NCBI GenBank assembly: GCA_002731665.1
Contig: PCCJ01000030.1
Coordinates: 1 to 16,651 of the forward strand
DNA length: 16,651 bases
Origin: Actinomycetota bacterium
GTDB lineage: Bacteria > Actinomycetota > Acidimicrobiia > Acidimicrobiales > Poriferisodaliceae
Reading direction: 5' to 3'
Shown here: positions 1-6,354 of the stretch, piece by piece
Layout: every line of letters begins with the position of its first letter
Numbering within the stretch: position 1 is the first letter of the stretch
Notes under the pieces: model-generated
Database searches by the model: none
Seen by the model: only the letters and a program-made list of their open reading frames with translations
What the model was told of the DNA's origin: nothing
Translations under genes and position numbers: made by a program

Positions 1-215
1 AAAACAACAGCCGAATAATTAATCAGCTCATCTTTTGTTGGCCATACAACTTTACGAAGCTCTCCACGTACTTCCCGGACGAATTGGACTGGTCCCGTTC
101 GCTCGTTGTCTTGAGGGCTCGCTGCTGGTGCTCGACGATCTCGTTTAGCTATGGGCGCGCCATCGGCGCTCATCTCACCCTGTTTTTGCAGGTGTCGTCG
201 AGTTTGTCTGTTCAT
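1..215 (-). CDS. secE: Preprotein translocase subunit SecE (3' part missing at the window edge)
   Basis: SecE is the small essential membrane subunit that clamps the SecY channel in the Sec export machine. The visible 71 codons read from the ATG at 215: a basic N-terminus (MNRQTRRHLQKQG), a polar Ala/Asp/Arg-rich linker, then the family signature VREVRGELRKVVWPTKDEL at about residues 48-66. That signature is the amphipathic helix lying on the cytoplasmic membrane face before the transmembrane helix. The membrane helix begins at the cut (INYSAVV). An in-frame ATG two codons upstream (221) is an alternative start, and an in-frame TGA lies just before it; neither ATG has a clear Shine-Dalgarno. 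The gene follows tRNA-Trp on the same strand, the usual bacterial arrangement before nusG and rplK, which would lie beyond the left edge. A 14-base tandem duplication covers the start region. Confidence 0.93.
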   Translation of the reverse strand, partial: MNRQTRRHLQKQGEMSADGAPIAKRDRRAPAASPQDNERTGPVQFVREVRGELRKVVWPTKDELINYSAVV

Positions 216-243
216 CGCCATTGGGTCATCGCCATTGGGTCAT
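213..243 (-). repeat. 14-base tandem duplication at the secE start, forming two MTQWR mini-ORFs
   Basis: On the minus strand the unit ATGACCCAATGGCG occurs twice in a row (243-230 and 229-216) and is followed by the secE ATG at 215. Each copy reads ATG ACC CAA TGG CGA TGA, a five-codon ORF (MTQWR). The TGA of the first overlaps the ATG of the second as ATGA, and the TGA of the second overlaps the secE ATG in the same way. The repeat is plain in the sequence. Translation of the mini-ORFs is only a possibility, because no Shine-Dalgarno precedes them. Confidence 0.85.
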
Positions 244-318
244 AGGGTCGGATGGGATAATTTCTTTAATTCTCTAGAAAATCTGAATCATATAATTTTT
301 AGGGTTAGAAATAACAAG

Positions 319-392
319 CAGGGCAGGAGGGACTTGAACCCGCAACCTTCGGTTTTGGAGACCGGTGCTCTACCAAATTGAGCTACTGCCCT
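319..392 (-). tRNA. tRNA-Trp (anticodon CCA)
   Basis: On the minus strand a 7-bp acceptor stem (AGGGCAG with CTGCCCT) closes a standard cloverleaf, with TA at positions 8-9, a D-arm beginning GCTC, and the T-arm GGTTCAAGTCC. The anticodon loop CTCCAAA puts CCA at 358-356. The discriminator base is G. The 3' CCA is not encoded, so it must be added by nucleotidyltransferase. It lies 103 bases upstream of the secE ATG on the same strand and is probably cotranscribed with it. Confidence 0.96.
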
Positions 393-660
393 CAGCGGAA
401 GCGCGCGCTTCCAAGGCTTTTGGCCGTAGAAAGACGATATCAGGGACCAGCCATGATTACCTATTCGAGACTTGTTTGAATTTTATCAATTATTTAATTA
501 TCTAATTATTACCTCATCACAGTTTCTATTGTCAGGATTCTATGACTGTCTATTTTAGGTGAACTTAAAGACTCACAGCCCTTATTTTAAAAGCCAAAAT
601 AATTGCTTCTGAAAACTATTTAATTTTCCAAAGCTCTCATTTAGCATATGTAACTATTTG
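393..660 (-). other. AT-rich spacer between tRNA-Met and tRNA-Trp, with no gene seen
   Basis: All frames of the minus strand here are broken by stops. I looked for rpmG (ribosomal protein L33), which in many actinobacteria sits between these tRNAs, and found none of its Cys-pair or basic motifs. Most of the stretch (about 480-660) is AT-rich, while the last 30 bases before tRNA-Trp are GC-rich and hold a palindrome. It could contain a separate promoter for tRNA-Trp and secE, but I cannot point to convincing -35/-10 boxes. Confidence 0.5.
397..412. repeat. Perfect 16-base GC-rich palindrome just 5' of tRNA-Trp
   Basis: GGAAGCGCGCGCTTCC is identical to its own reverse complement. On the minus strand it ends 4 bases before the tRNA-Trp 5' end, so in a precursor RNA it could fold next to the RNase P site. 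In DNA it could bind a dimeric protein. It lacks a T-run, so it is not a typical terminator. Its function is unknown. Confidence 0.6.
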
Positions 661-734
661 TAGCGGGACCGGGACTCGAACCCGGGACCTCACGATTATG
701 AGCCGTGCGCTCTGACCAACTGAGCTATCCCGCC
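661..734 (-). tRNA. tRNA-Met (anticodon CAT, elongator type)
   Basis: The cloverleaf reads on the minus strand from GGCGGGA (734-728), with the acceptor 3' strand TCCCGCT and discriminator A. The acceptor opens with a G-U pair. The anticodon loop CTCATAA puts CAT at 700-698. The anticodon stem CACGG/TCGTG lacks the three G-C pairs of an initiator tRNA, so it is elongator Met. A tRNA-Ile with CAT (lysidine-modified) cannot be ruled out by eye, but the order after tRNA-Thr favours Met. No CCA is encoded. Confidence 0.92.
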
Positions 735-755
735 AGGGTTTAACTTTGTATTACG

Positions 756-828
756 AGCCACGACCGAGATTCGAACTCGGGACCTCCTCCTTACCATGGA
801 GGCGCTCTACCAACTGAGCTATCGCGGC
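756..828 (-). tRNA. tRNA-Thr (anticodon GGT)
   Basis: On the minus strand acceptor GCCGCGA pairs with TCGTGGC (one G-U), followed by a D-arm beginning GCTCAGTTGG, an anticodon stem CCTCC/GGAGG with the GGT anticodon at 795-793, and the T-arm GGTCCCGAGTTCGAATCTC. The discriminator is U and no CCA is encoded. It is the first gene of the minus-strand block that continues to tRNA-Met 21 bases on, so the block promoter should lie just upstream, around 830-870. A TAATAAT stretch there (minus strand) is a possible -10. Confidence 0.95.
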
Positions 829-870
829 ACTTTGAATTATTAGAAATAGATTCGAATCTTCAGCATACGG

Positions 871-1419
871 ATGAATACGTATGAACCACAAGCGCGCAGC
901 AGTACCTTTGGAAGAATGCACACGAGGCTCGCAGACATTAACGACGCACTTCCTATAGTTGATATCTACAACCATGAGATAGAAACAGGTGTAGCTACTT
1001 TCGATTTAGTTCCCCGCACCCTTGATGAGCAGCGACTTTGGCTTCGGGAAAGATCGGGTGTCTATCCCTGTATCGTGGCTGAGAACAAACTCAAAATTTT
1101 AGGCTGGGCTTGTCTCTCCGCCTACAAATCTCGAGCTGCTTATGCTACAAGTGTTGAAAATTCAGTCTACGTTCACTCAGATCATCAAGGAAAAGGAGTC
1201 GGCAATTTGCTCCTCGGTGAGCTAGTTCTACTTGCTAACGAACATGGATTTCATAGTATTTTTGCCCGCATAACCGGAAATAATGAGGCATCCATTGAAC
1301 TACATTCAAAGCACGGTTTTCAGGTTGTTGGCGTTGAGCGTCAGGTTGGGCGGAAGTTTGGTCGCTGGCTAGACGTAACAGTCATGCAACGATTAGCGAC
1401 AGAACAGCCGAGTTATTAG
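871..1419 (+). CDS. GNAT-family N-acetyltransferase, phosphinothricin acetyltransferase (PAT/YncA) type
   Basis: Acetyl-CoA-dependent N-acetyltransferase of 182 residues. The PAT-subfamily signature IVDIYNHEIETGVATFD (29-45) is followed by the GNAT acetyl-CoA pyrophosphate loop HQGKGVG (105-111), a helix, then FARITGNNEASIELHSKHGF (131-150). Characterised relatives acetylate the amino group of small molecules such as phosphinothricin, methionine sulfoximine or sulfone; the real substrate here cannot be read from sequence. The family core begins around MHTRLADIN, so the ATG at 916 (residue 16), closely preceded by GGAAG, may be the true start; the ATG at 871 has no visible ribosome site. It stands alone, divergent from the tRNA block and ending 26 bases from the end of menB in convergent orientation. 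It is not a Pat-type protein acetyltransferase, so a link to the acs gene in this window is not supported. Confidence 0.85.
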   Translation: MNTYEPQARSSTFGRMHTRLADINDALPIVDIYNHEIETGVATFDLVPRTLDEQRLWLRERSGVYPCIVAENKLKILGWACLSAYKSRAAYATSVENSVYVHSDHQGKGVGNLLLGELVLLANEHGFHSIFARITGNNEASIELHSKHGFQVVGVERQVGRKFGRWLDVTVMQRLATEQPSY

Positions 1420-1445
1420 ATTCGCATTCCCATAACTTAATAAGC

Positions 1446-2360
1446 TTAAAAGTGCCAAGGGAAAGCGCTGAAGTCTTGCTCTCTCTTCTCCAAAAAAGCA
1501 TCTCGCCCTTCGGTAGCCTCATCGGTGCCGTACGCAAGACGCGTTGCTTCTCCGGCAAAAACCTGCTGACCAATCATTCCATCATCAGTGAGATTAAGAG
1601 CAAATTTTGCCATTCTCTGCCCAGTCGGTGACTTTGAATTAATTTCTGCAGCCCATTCCAATGCAACATTTTCTAACTGCTCATGAGCAACAACCTCGTT
1701 CACGTCACCCATAACAAATCTTTGTTCGGCATCATATGTTCGACCAAGAAAAAATATTTCCCTAGCTTTTTTCTGCCCTATCTGTTTTGCGAGGTAAGCA
1801 GATCCAAATCCTCCATCAAAACTGGCAACATCAGTATCAGTTTGTTTGAAACGAGCATGTTCCCTACTCGCTATCGTCAAATCTGCTGTGGCATGTAGGC
1901 TATGCCCCCCTCCTGCTGCCCATCCAGGGACCACACAGATTACTACTTTCGGCATCATCCGAATTAGCCTTTGGCATTCGAGAATATGTAGCCGCCCTAC
2001 TTGGCCGGGGTCTATGGTTTCGCTTGTCTCACCATCGGCATATTTGTATCCATCTTTCCCACGAATTCTTTGGTCTCCACCGGAACAAAATGACCAACCT
2101 CCATCTCGAGTAGAGGGCCCATTTCCTGTTAGAAGCACGACTCCCACATCCGTCGACATTCTGGCGTGATCTAAAGCCCGATAAAGTTCATCTACTGTAT
2201 TCGGCCTAAAAGCATTGCGAATATCAGGGCGGTCAAAAGCTATTCGCACCGTCCCTTGTCCTATAGCTCTGTGATATGTGACATCCCGAAATTTAAAACC
2301 GTCTATTTCACGCCACCGCGAGGGATCAAAGATGTCAGATACATTCGGCAAATAAGACAT
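1446..2360 (-). CDS. menB: 1,4-dihydroxy-2-naphthoyl-CoA synthase MenB
   Basis: Crotonase-fold enzyme of menaquinone synthesis that ring-closes o-succinylbenzoyl-CoA to 1,4-dihydroxy-2-naphthoyl-CoA in the cytoplasm. At 304 residues it has the long N-terminus of the actinobacterial type. Visible motifs are FCSGGDQ (91-97, oxyanion hole), GWAAGGGHSLHATAD (146-160), TDTDVASFDGGFGSAYLAK (174-192) and, near the C-terminus, GEATRLAYGTDEATEGRDAF. Asp182 in the SFDGG motif matches the conserved catalytic Asp. Asp175 matches the side-chain carboxylate that, in Mycobacterium-type MenB, replaces the bicarbonate used by the E. coli type. The start ATG at 2360 has a good Shine-Dalgarno (GGAG, 5 bases away). 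No other men genes lie nearby. It is divergent from the LLM gene across a 78-base spacer. The product, menaquinone, would be the electron acceptor of the Nuo complex encoded at the right of the window. Confidence 0.95.
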   Translation of the reverse strand: MSYLPNVSDIFDPSRWREIDGFKFRDVTYHRAIGQGTVRIAFDRPDIRNAFRPNTVDELYRALDHARMSTDVGVVLLTGNGPSTRDGGWSFCSGGDQRIRGKDGYKYADGETSETIDPGQVGRLHILECQRLIRMMPKVVICVVPGWAAGGGHSLHATADLTIASREHARFKQTDTDVASFDGGFGSAYLAKQIGQKKAREIFFLGRTYDAEQRFVMGDVNEVVAHEQLENVALEWAAEINSKSPTGQRMAKFALNLTDDGMIGQQVFAGEATRLAYGTDEATEGRDAFLEKREQDFSAFPWHF

Positions 2361-2438
2361 AGGTTCTCCAGTTAAGGTGATTCAACTTGGCGTAGATTAA
2401 CTGGCGATGAGTGAGTATCGGGAACTATAAGGGGAATT
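2361..2438. promoter_or_regulatory. Divergent control region of menB and the LLM gene with an 8-bp inverted repeat
   Basis: This 78-base spacer must hold the promoters of both divergent genes. It contains a perfect inverted repeat, CCAGTTAA (2368-2375) and TTAACTGG (2397-2404), separated by 21 bases. The arm centres are 29 bases apart, close to three helical turns, so a dimeric regulator could bind both arms on one face. On the plus strand AAGGGG (2429-2434) is the ribosome site of the LLM gene. The repeat is seen directly; the regulatory role is inferred. Confidence 0.4.
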
Positions 2439-3311
2439 ATGAAATTTGGACTCAGATATTGCAACACTGCTCAATACGCTTCAGATACCTCGCTTGCTAC
2501 AGAATTAATTCAAGCTGGCGAACAAGCAGGCTTTGAATCAGCTTGGACTATAGAACACACCATCATGCCAGCAAATTACGACTCAGTTTACCCATACAAC
2601 GAAAGTGGTAAATTAGCCGATGGTGCCTCAGATTTATTACTCCCAGATCCGTTAATCTGGATGGCTCACATGGCTGCAGCCAGCACCACCATCATGCTCG
2701 GCACTGCTATTTTGATTTTGCCACAACACAACCCAGTTGTTGCTGCAAAGCAAATAGCTACGCTGGATTACATGTCTGGGGGAAGAATTCTTTTGGGCAT
2801 CGGTGTTGGGTGGTTACGCGAAGAATTCGATGCCATCGGAGTTCCCTTTGAACGTCGTGGCGCCCGAACTGACGAATACGTGGCCGCGATGAGGGAACTA
2901 TGGGGAGCTGAAGCCCCTACCTTCCATGGTGAGTTTGTTAATTTTGATTCCTGTTACTGCCGCCCTCAGCCAGTGAATGGAACCGTACCTATAATCATCG
3001 GTGGTGACACAGATTTTGCAGCCCGCCGTGCTGGCCGTCTCGGAGATGGATATTTCCCAGCCCGAGACACCCCGCAAGAGCGAATTGATTTAGCGTTTCG
3101 CACAGCTGAGGAACACGGACGTGACCCCGATTTGATCGAAATAACTATGCCCATGCCAGACGATCCAAAAGATATTCCCAAAATGGCTGCACGCGGAGTA
3201 GATCGCATAGTGGTACCAGTCACAAATGCATCAGGTTTAACCGCTCTTATAAATAATCCTGACGATGCACTCAAGTTTGGTGATGTAATTGCTAAATACG
3301 GAGATCTCTAA
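2439..3311 (+). CDS. LLM-class (luciferase-like) oxidoreductase, probably F420-dependent
   Basis: A 290-residue TIM-barrel protein of the bacterial luciferase-like monooxygenase superfamily. Typical markers are the N-terminal strand MKFGLRY, the first-helix pattern AGEQAGFESAWTIEH (26-40), LGTAILILPQHNPVVAAKQ (87-105), the near-invariant LDYMSGGR (109-116) and GIGVGWLREEFDAIG (120-134), then IIIGG (185-189) with RRAGRLGDGYFP (196-207). This pattern fits the actinobacterial subfamily that uses reduced coenzyme F420 (TIGR03619-like) rather than FMN, but the cofactor is an inference and no F420 synthesis gene is in view. The substrate is unknown. The start is supported by AAGGGG, 4 bases before the ATG. 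It converges tail to tail with the rhodanese gene with a single base between the two stop codons, leaving no room for a terminator outside coding DNA. Confidence 0.88.
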   Translation: MKFGLRYCNTAQYASDTSLATELIQAGEQAGFESAWTIEHTIMPANYDSVYPYNESGKLADGASDLLLPDPLIWMAHMAAASTTIMLGTAILILPQHNPVVAAKQIATLDYMSGGRILLGIGVGWLREEFDAIGVPFERRGARTDEYVAAMRELWGAEAPTFHGEFVNFDSCYCRPQPVNGTVPIIIGGDTDFAARRAGRLGDGYFPARDTPQERIDLAFRTAEEHGRDPDLIEITMPMPDDPKDIPKMAARGVDRIVVPVTNASGLTALINNPDDALKFGDVIAKYGDL

Positions 3312-3312
3312 G

Positions 3313-4851
3313 TCAGACAGCCCTTCGAAGCTCATAGTTAGCTAAGGAGTCTCTTTCGTATTGACCTACTAGGTCAACTTCCCAGACGAGATAGCCAATC
3401 ATTGCCTCTCGCGCTACTTCGGCATCAACCGGGTCGTAGGGAAGTATCCAAAGATCATCGATAATTTCATCGGTATCTAGACCTTGCTCTTCTTCTCCAT
3501 ACCATTCTTCTAAAACTCTTACCTCTGCATCCGGCCACGCTTTTTGAGCCTCTTCATATGCCAGAGCCGGAATCATTTTATTTTTAGCAGTTAAAATAAT
3601 GGACTTAGGATTAGGATCACTAAGCCGTTGAGCTAAATCCGATAGTCGTCCACGCACACTCCAGATTGCTCCGGGTATGTGCCCACGCCGATGCTCAGCA
3701 CTTGTTGACAAATCAATGATTAGAGAGTTTCCAACACTTGACGTATTGGGCACTGCTGGGGCTTTTAACTCGATTTCTTCCAAGCCAGCAACTAGCTCGC
3801 GATCCAGCGCTCCATGTTCGTAAATAAACACATCCCAGCCCATCTGTTTCAACCAGGATGCCGACATTGTCGCTCGGGTGTAATCATCATCTGCTAGCAC
3901 CACTTTTGCTCCAAGAGTCGCCATGTATTCGTCGGTGGCCTGGACCAATTGACCACCCGGCGCTGACCTAAAGCCATTCAAGTGCGCCTCCGAGTACTCT
4001 TCAGAACTTCGAACGTCTAATAAGTATGTGGTGTGAGCATGATCGTCAACCCACTGCCTCAAACTATCTTCGGTAATAAACTCAATATTAGACTTGCGGC
4101 GCACTCTTTCTGCAGCCTCACTCGCTTGAGCCTGGCCTTTCTCAGATGGCGCCTCCACTGATTCAGAAGCACCATACTTCAGGGTAAGACCCGCTAGTTC
4201 CCATCCCATAGTCCCATTCTCTAGTGCAAAAATTTCATTAGAGACACCTGCATTTATCAGAGACTGAGCACCCATTATACTTCTGGTCCGGCCAGCACAG
4301 TTCACAACGATCGTCGTATCATCTTCGACAACATCAAAGATTCGATATACAAGCTCACCACCCGGACAGGAACGGCTCGTTGGTATGTTCATCGTTCTGT
4401 ACTCACGATTAGTTCTCGAATCAAGAACCACCAATTTTTTGTCAGAGTCAATCCAGTTTTGCAACTCGTGAGCAGAAACATGTGGAGTCGAATAGCGACT
4501 TTCTACAAGTTCACCAAAAAGTTTGGATGGCACATTTACACCTGAATATACCTCTTGGCCCTGATTTGACCAGGCCGCAATTCCACCTTCGAGCACGTTC
4601 ACGTTACTGTAACCCATTTGTTCAAGAACAATTTTGACGTCGGCCGCTACCACCAAATCCTCATCAACCAAAACGATTCGAGTCGACAATCGAGGTACCA
4701 GTTTACCGATACGCAGCTCGGCGGTCGACCTCGGCAGATTAGCTGCCCACAAAATATGACTATTGCTATACGTTCCTTGTTCTCGAACGTCCAGTAAAGC
4801 CAACTCGTCTTGATCAGAAAGAGCGGCAATAAGTTCATCTACCGAAATCAT
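3313..4851 (-). CDS. Four-domain rhodanese-like protein; only domain 2 keeps the catalytic cysteine
   Basis: This 512-residue soluble protein is built of four tandem rhodanese domains: about 1-105 (LLDVREQGTYSNSHI... VLEGGIAAW), 123-225 (VVLDSRTNREYRTMNIP... ALENGTMGWELAG), 256-357 (LLDVRSSEEYSEAHLNG... YEHGALDRELVAG) and 375-455 (IIDLSTSAEHRRGHIPGA). The active-site loop of domain 2 is CAGRTR (Cys185 to Arg190), a good C-x4-R loop able to carry a persulfide. At the matching places domain 1 has VDEDLV, domain 3 ADDDYT and domain 4 AKNKMI, with no cysteine. A polar linker (about 228-252) separates domains 2 and 3, and a C-terminal tail of about 60 residues is acidic. Members of the family move sulfane sulfur between thiols. 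The start ATG overlaps the stop of the thiol dioxygenase gene as ATGA, so translation is probably coupled and the two proteins likely act on the same thiol or persulfide. Confidence 0.88.
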   Translation of the reverse strand: MISVDELIAALSDQDELALLDVREQGTYSNSHILWAANLPRSTAELRIGKLVPRLSTRIVLVDEDLVVAADVKIVLEQMGYSNVNVLEGGIAAWSNQGQEVYSGVNVPSKLFGELVESRYSTPHVSAHELQNWIDSDKKLVVLDSRTNREYRTMNIPTSRSCPGGELVYRIFDVVEDDTTIVVNCAGRTRSIMGAQSLINAGVSNEIFALENGTMGWELAGLTLKYGASESVEAPSEKGQAQASEAAERVRRKSNIEFITEDSLRQWVDDHAHTTYLLDVRSSEEYSEAHLNGFRSAPGGQLVQATDEYMATLGAKVVLADDDYTRATMSASWLKQMGWDVFIYEHGALDRELVAGLEEIELKAPAVPNTSSVGNSLIIDLSTSAEHRRGHIPGAIWSVRGRLSDLAQRLSDPNPKSIILTAKNKMIPALAYEEAQKAWPDAEVRVLEEWYGEEEQGLDTDEIIDDLWILPYDPVDAEVAREAMIGYLVWEVDLVGQYERDSLANYELRRAV

Positions 4852-5420
4852 GTTCTCGCGTCTATGATGTCAAACTTGTTTTTAAAATATTTCCATTCAT
4901 CGGAATCTTCGCTCCAGTATTGGCGCTCGCTCAGAGCATTTAAATCTAAGCCATAGCAGTGAAAATTCAGTGAGCCATCTTCGATATGAATCGAATGGAC
5001 ATCTTCTGGCAAAAAAGCTATCCCTGTACCATGCTCAACTATGTACTCACTCTCCATTTCTGGTTTGCCTTGCTCCGCATGTCCGTTATACAAGCGGTTT
5101 AGCTCCTGACCTTCTAAACCCACTATTACGGCCCAGGTCGTATGGTTATGCGCCGGAGTAGAATTAGCGCCAGCGACTACTTGCATGTAAAGGGCAAATC
5201 GTCCATCGGTATCTTGGGAAAGCAAATAAAGTTGCCCCCCTAAATTATTCTGAGGCACTGGAAAATCGCTTCTCGGAAACAACTCTTTGTCCGCCGCTAA
5301 TGCAATGAGGCGATCACGAATGCCATCCACAGCAGTCCGATCTACTCCCGTGCTCTCTATCAGTCGAATATCTGCAATCGCTTCTCTAACGGCAACAGCC
5401 CTTCGCGAAGACAAGCTCAA
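4848..5420 (-). CDS. Cupin thiol dioxygenase (cysteine / 3-mercaptopropionate dioxygenase family)
   Basis: Predicted non-haem iron cupin that adds O2 to a thiol to give a sulfinate. I place the start at TTG 5420: it lies one base after the stop of the upstream gene and has GGAAAGG 8 bases before it. The frame stays open further upstream to TTG 5459, but that start would overlap the neighbour by 38 bases. In the 190-residue form the iron ligands are His91 and His93 (TPAHNHTTWAVIVGLEG) and His142 (LPEDVHSIH). Tyr156 in HCYGLDL fits the active-site tyrosine of thiol dioxygenases. The TPxHxHxxWxxI pattern resembles the mercaptopropionate branch at least as much as classical cysteine dioxygenase, so the substrate is open. 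The middle residue of the His pair is Asn, where Asp is common. It sits between a crotonase gene and a rhodanese gene that overlaps its stop. Confidence 0.82.
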   Translation of the reverse strand: MSLSSRRAVAVREAIADIRLIESTGVDRTAVDGIRDRLIALAADKELFPRSDFPVPQNNLGGQLYLLSQDTDGRFALYMQVVAGANSTPAHNHTTWAVIVGLEGQELNRLYNGHAEQGKPEMESEYIVEHGTGIAFLPEDVHSIHIEDGSLNFHCYGLDLNALSERQYWSEDSDEWKYFKNKFDIIDART

Positions 5421-5421
5421 C

Positions 5422-6198
5422 TCAACGACCTTTCCACATGGGAGCACGTTTTTCTGCAAAAGCTACTGGCCCTTCAACGTAGTCATCACTTTTTGTCATT
5501 GCTTTGACCGCATCATATTTACCTTCGTGAGCAGTACGCACGCCAGCTACATTTAGTCCTTGCATCGCAGCTTGTTTAGTCGCGCGAATAGACATAGGAG
5601 AACACTCCAAAATCATTTCAGCCCAACGTTTTGCTCCCGTAAGTGCTTCTCCTTGAGAAACAACTTCCGTCACAAAACCCAATTCATAACCTTCCTTTGC
5701 AGCAACGTGTCTCCCAGTGAGCATCATTCCCATAGCTCTTTTAAGACCAATCTGTCTAGGAAGTCTATGAACTCCAGCAGCTAATGCAGCCAACCCTACT
5801 TTGGGTTCCGGAAGCGCCATCAGAGCATTCTCGCTCGCAATGATCAGGTCACAAGCCAAGGCTATTTCGAATCCGCCGCCCATTGCGACGCCATTGACCG
5901 CAGCAATTACTGGTTTATCAAGGTCCCAACGCGCTGTAATCCCACCAAAACCAGATTCCGGGCTAGCAGATCTATCTCCACCTTCAGCCTGATATCTCAA
6001 ATCATTACCCGCACTAAATGCCCGATCACCTGCTCCGGTAACAATTGCTACCCACAGTTCTGGGTCATTTTGGAATTCATCAAATAGCTCAGACATTTCA
6101 GCACTAGCTGGCGGATGAAGTGCATTCATTCGTTCAGGTCGATTAATGGTAATAGTGTAAATATGTCCGTCGCGTTCAGCGTAACAAGAATCTGCCAT
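5422..6198 (-). CDS. Enoyl-CoA hydratase/isomerase (crotonase) family protein
   Basis: A 258-residue acyl-CoA hydratase-type enzyme. The oxyanion hole is built from FSAGNDL (61-67) and AMGGGFE (105-111). Both glutamates needed for water addition are in place: Glu111 (GGGFE) and Glu131 (LPEPKVG), so it is likely a true hydratase or lyase. The stretch GGGFEIALACDLIIASENA is close to carnitinyl-CoA dehydratase (CaiD)-like and general fatty-acid crotonases. The substrate cannot be assigned. It is the first gene of a three-gene minus-strand unit with the thiol dioxygenase and rhodanese. This invites the idea of a thiol-bearing acyl-CoA substrate, such as intermediates of sulfur-compound breakdown (the DmdD of DMSP degradation is also a crotonase), but that is inference only. 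A candidate promoter lies about 50-75 bases upstream. Confidence 0.88.
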   Translation of the reverse strand: MADSCYAERDGHIYTITINRPERMNALHPPASAEMSELFDEFQNDPELWVAIVTGAGDRAFSAGNDLRYQAEGGDRSASPESGFGGITARWDLDKPVIAAVNGVAMGGGFEIALACDLIIASENALMALPEPKVGLAALAAGVHRLPRQIGLKRAMGMMLTGRHVAAKEGYELGFVTEVVSQGEALTGAKRWAEMILECSPMSIRATKQAAMQGLNVAGVRTAHEGKYDAVKAMTKSDDYVEGPVAFAEKRAPMWKGR

Positions 6199-6247
6199 AA
6201 CCTTAAGAAACTAGTCGCGCTAAGAAGAGGATGCTCGGAACCTTCAA

Positions 6248-6274
6248 ATTCTAATACCGTCCTGATGAAAACAA
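6248..6274 (-). promoter_or_regulatory. Candidate promoter of the crotonase / thiol dioxygenase / rhodanese unit
   Basis: On the minus strand TTGTTT (6274-6269) and TAGAAT (6253-6248) are spaced by 15 bases; shifting the -35 by one base (ATTGTT) gives 16. The -10 is a near match to TATAAT, and the leader to the ATG at 6198 would be about 40 bases. The spacing is short of the usual 17, so this is a moderate candidate by eye. Confidence 0.35.
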
Positions 6275-6322
6275 TTGATCTGCCTTAGGTACATTTTACT
6301 TTACAGCAGTGACAAAATTAGC

Positions 6323-6350
6323 TATGGCGAGCCCCTAAGGGCTCGCCATA
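6323..6350 (-). terminator. Rho-independent terminator after tRNA-Tyr
   Basis: A perfect 12-bp hairpin (TATGGCGAGCCC, loop of 4, GGGCTCGCCATA) begins 4 bases after the tRNA-Tyr 3' end on the minus strand, and GCTAATTTTG follows it. It should end the tRNA-Tyr transcript and insulate it from the crotonase unit downstream on the same strand. Confidence 0.85.
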
Positions 6351-6354
6351 CTTG

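Noticed and set aside
151..381. A 76-codon plus-strand frame at the left end
   Set aside because: It runs opposite secE and through tRNA-Trp, both firmly identified on the minus strand.
871..1419. Idea that the GNAT protein is the acetyltransferase that controls Acs
   Set aside because: Its sequence is of the PAT/YncA small-molecule type, it lacks regulatory domains, and it is about 7 kb from acs.
1846..2169. A 107-codon plus-strand frame inside menB
   Set aside because: It is the reverse shadow of MenB, whose catalytic motifs all lie in the minus-strand frame.
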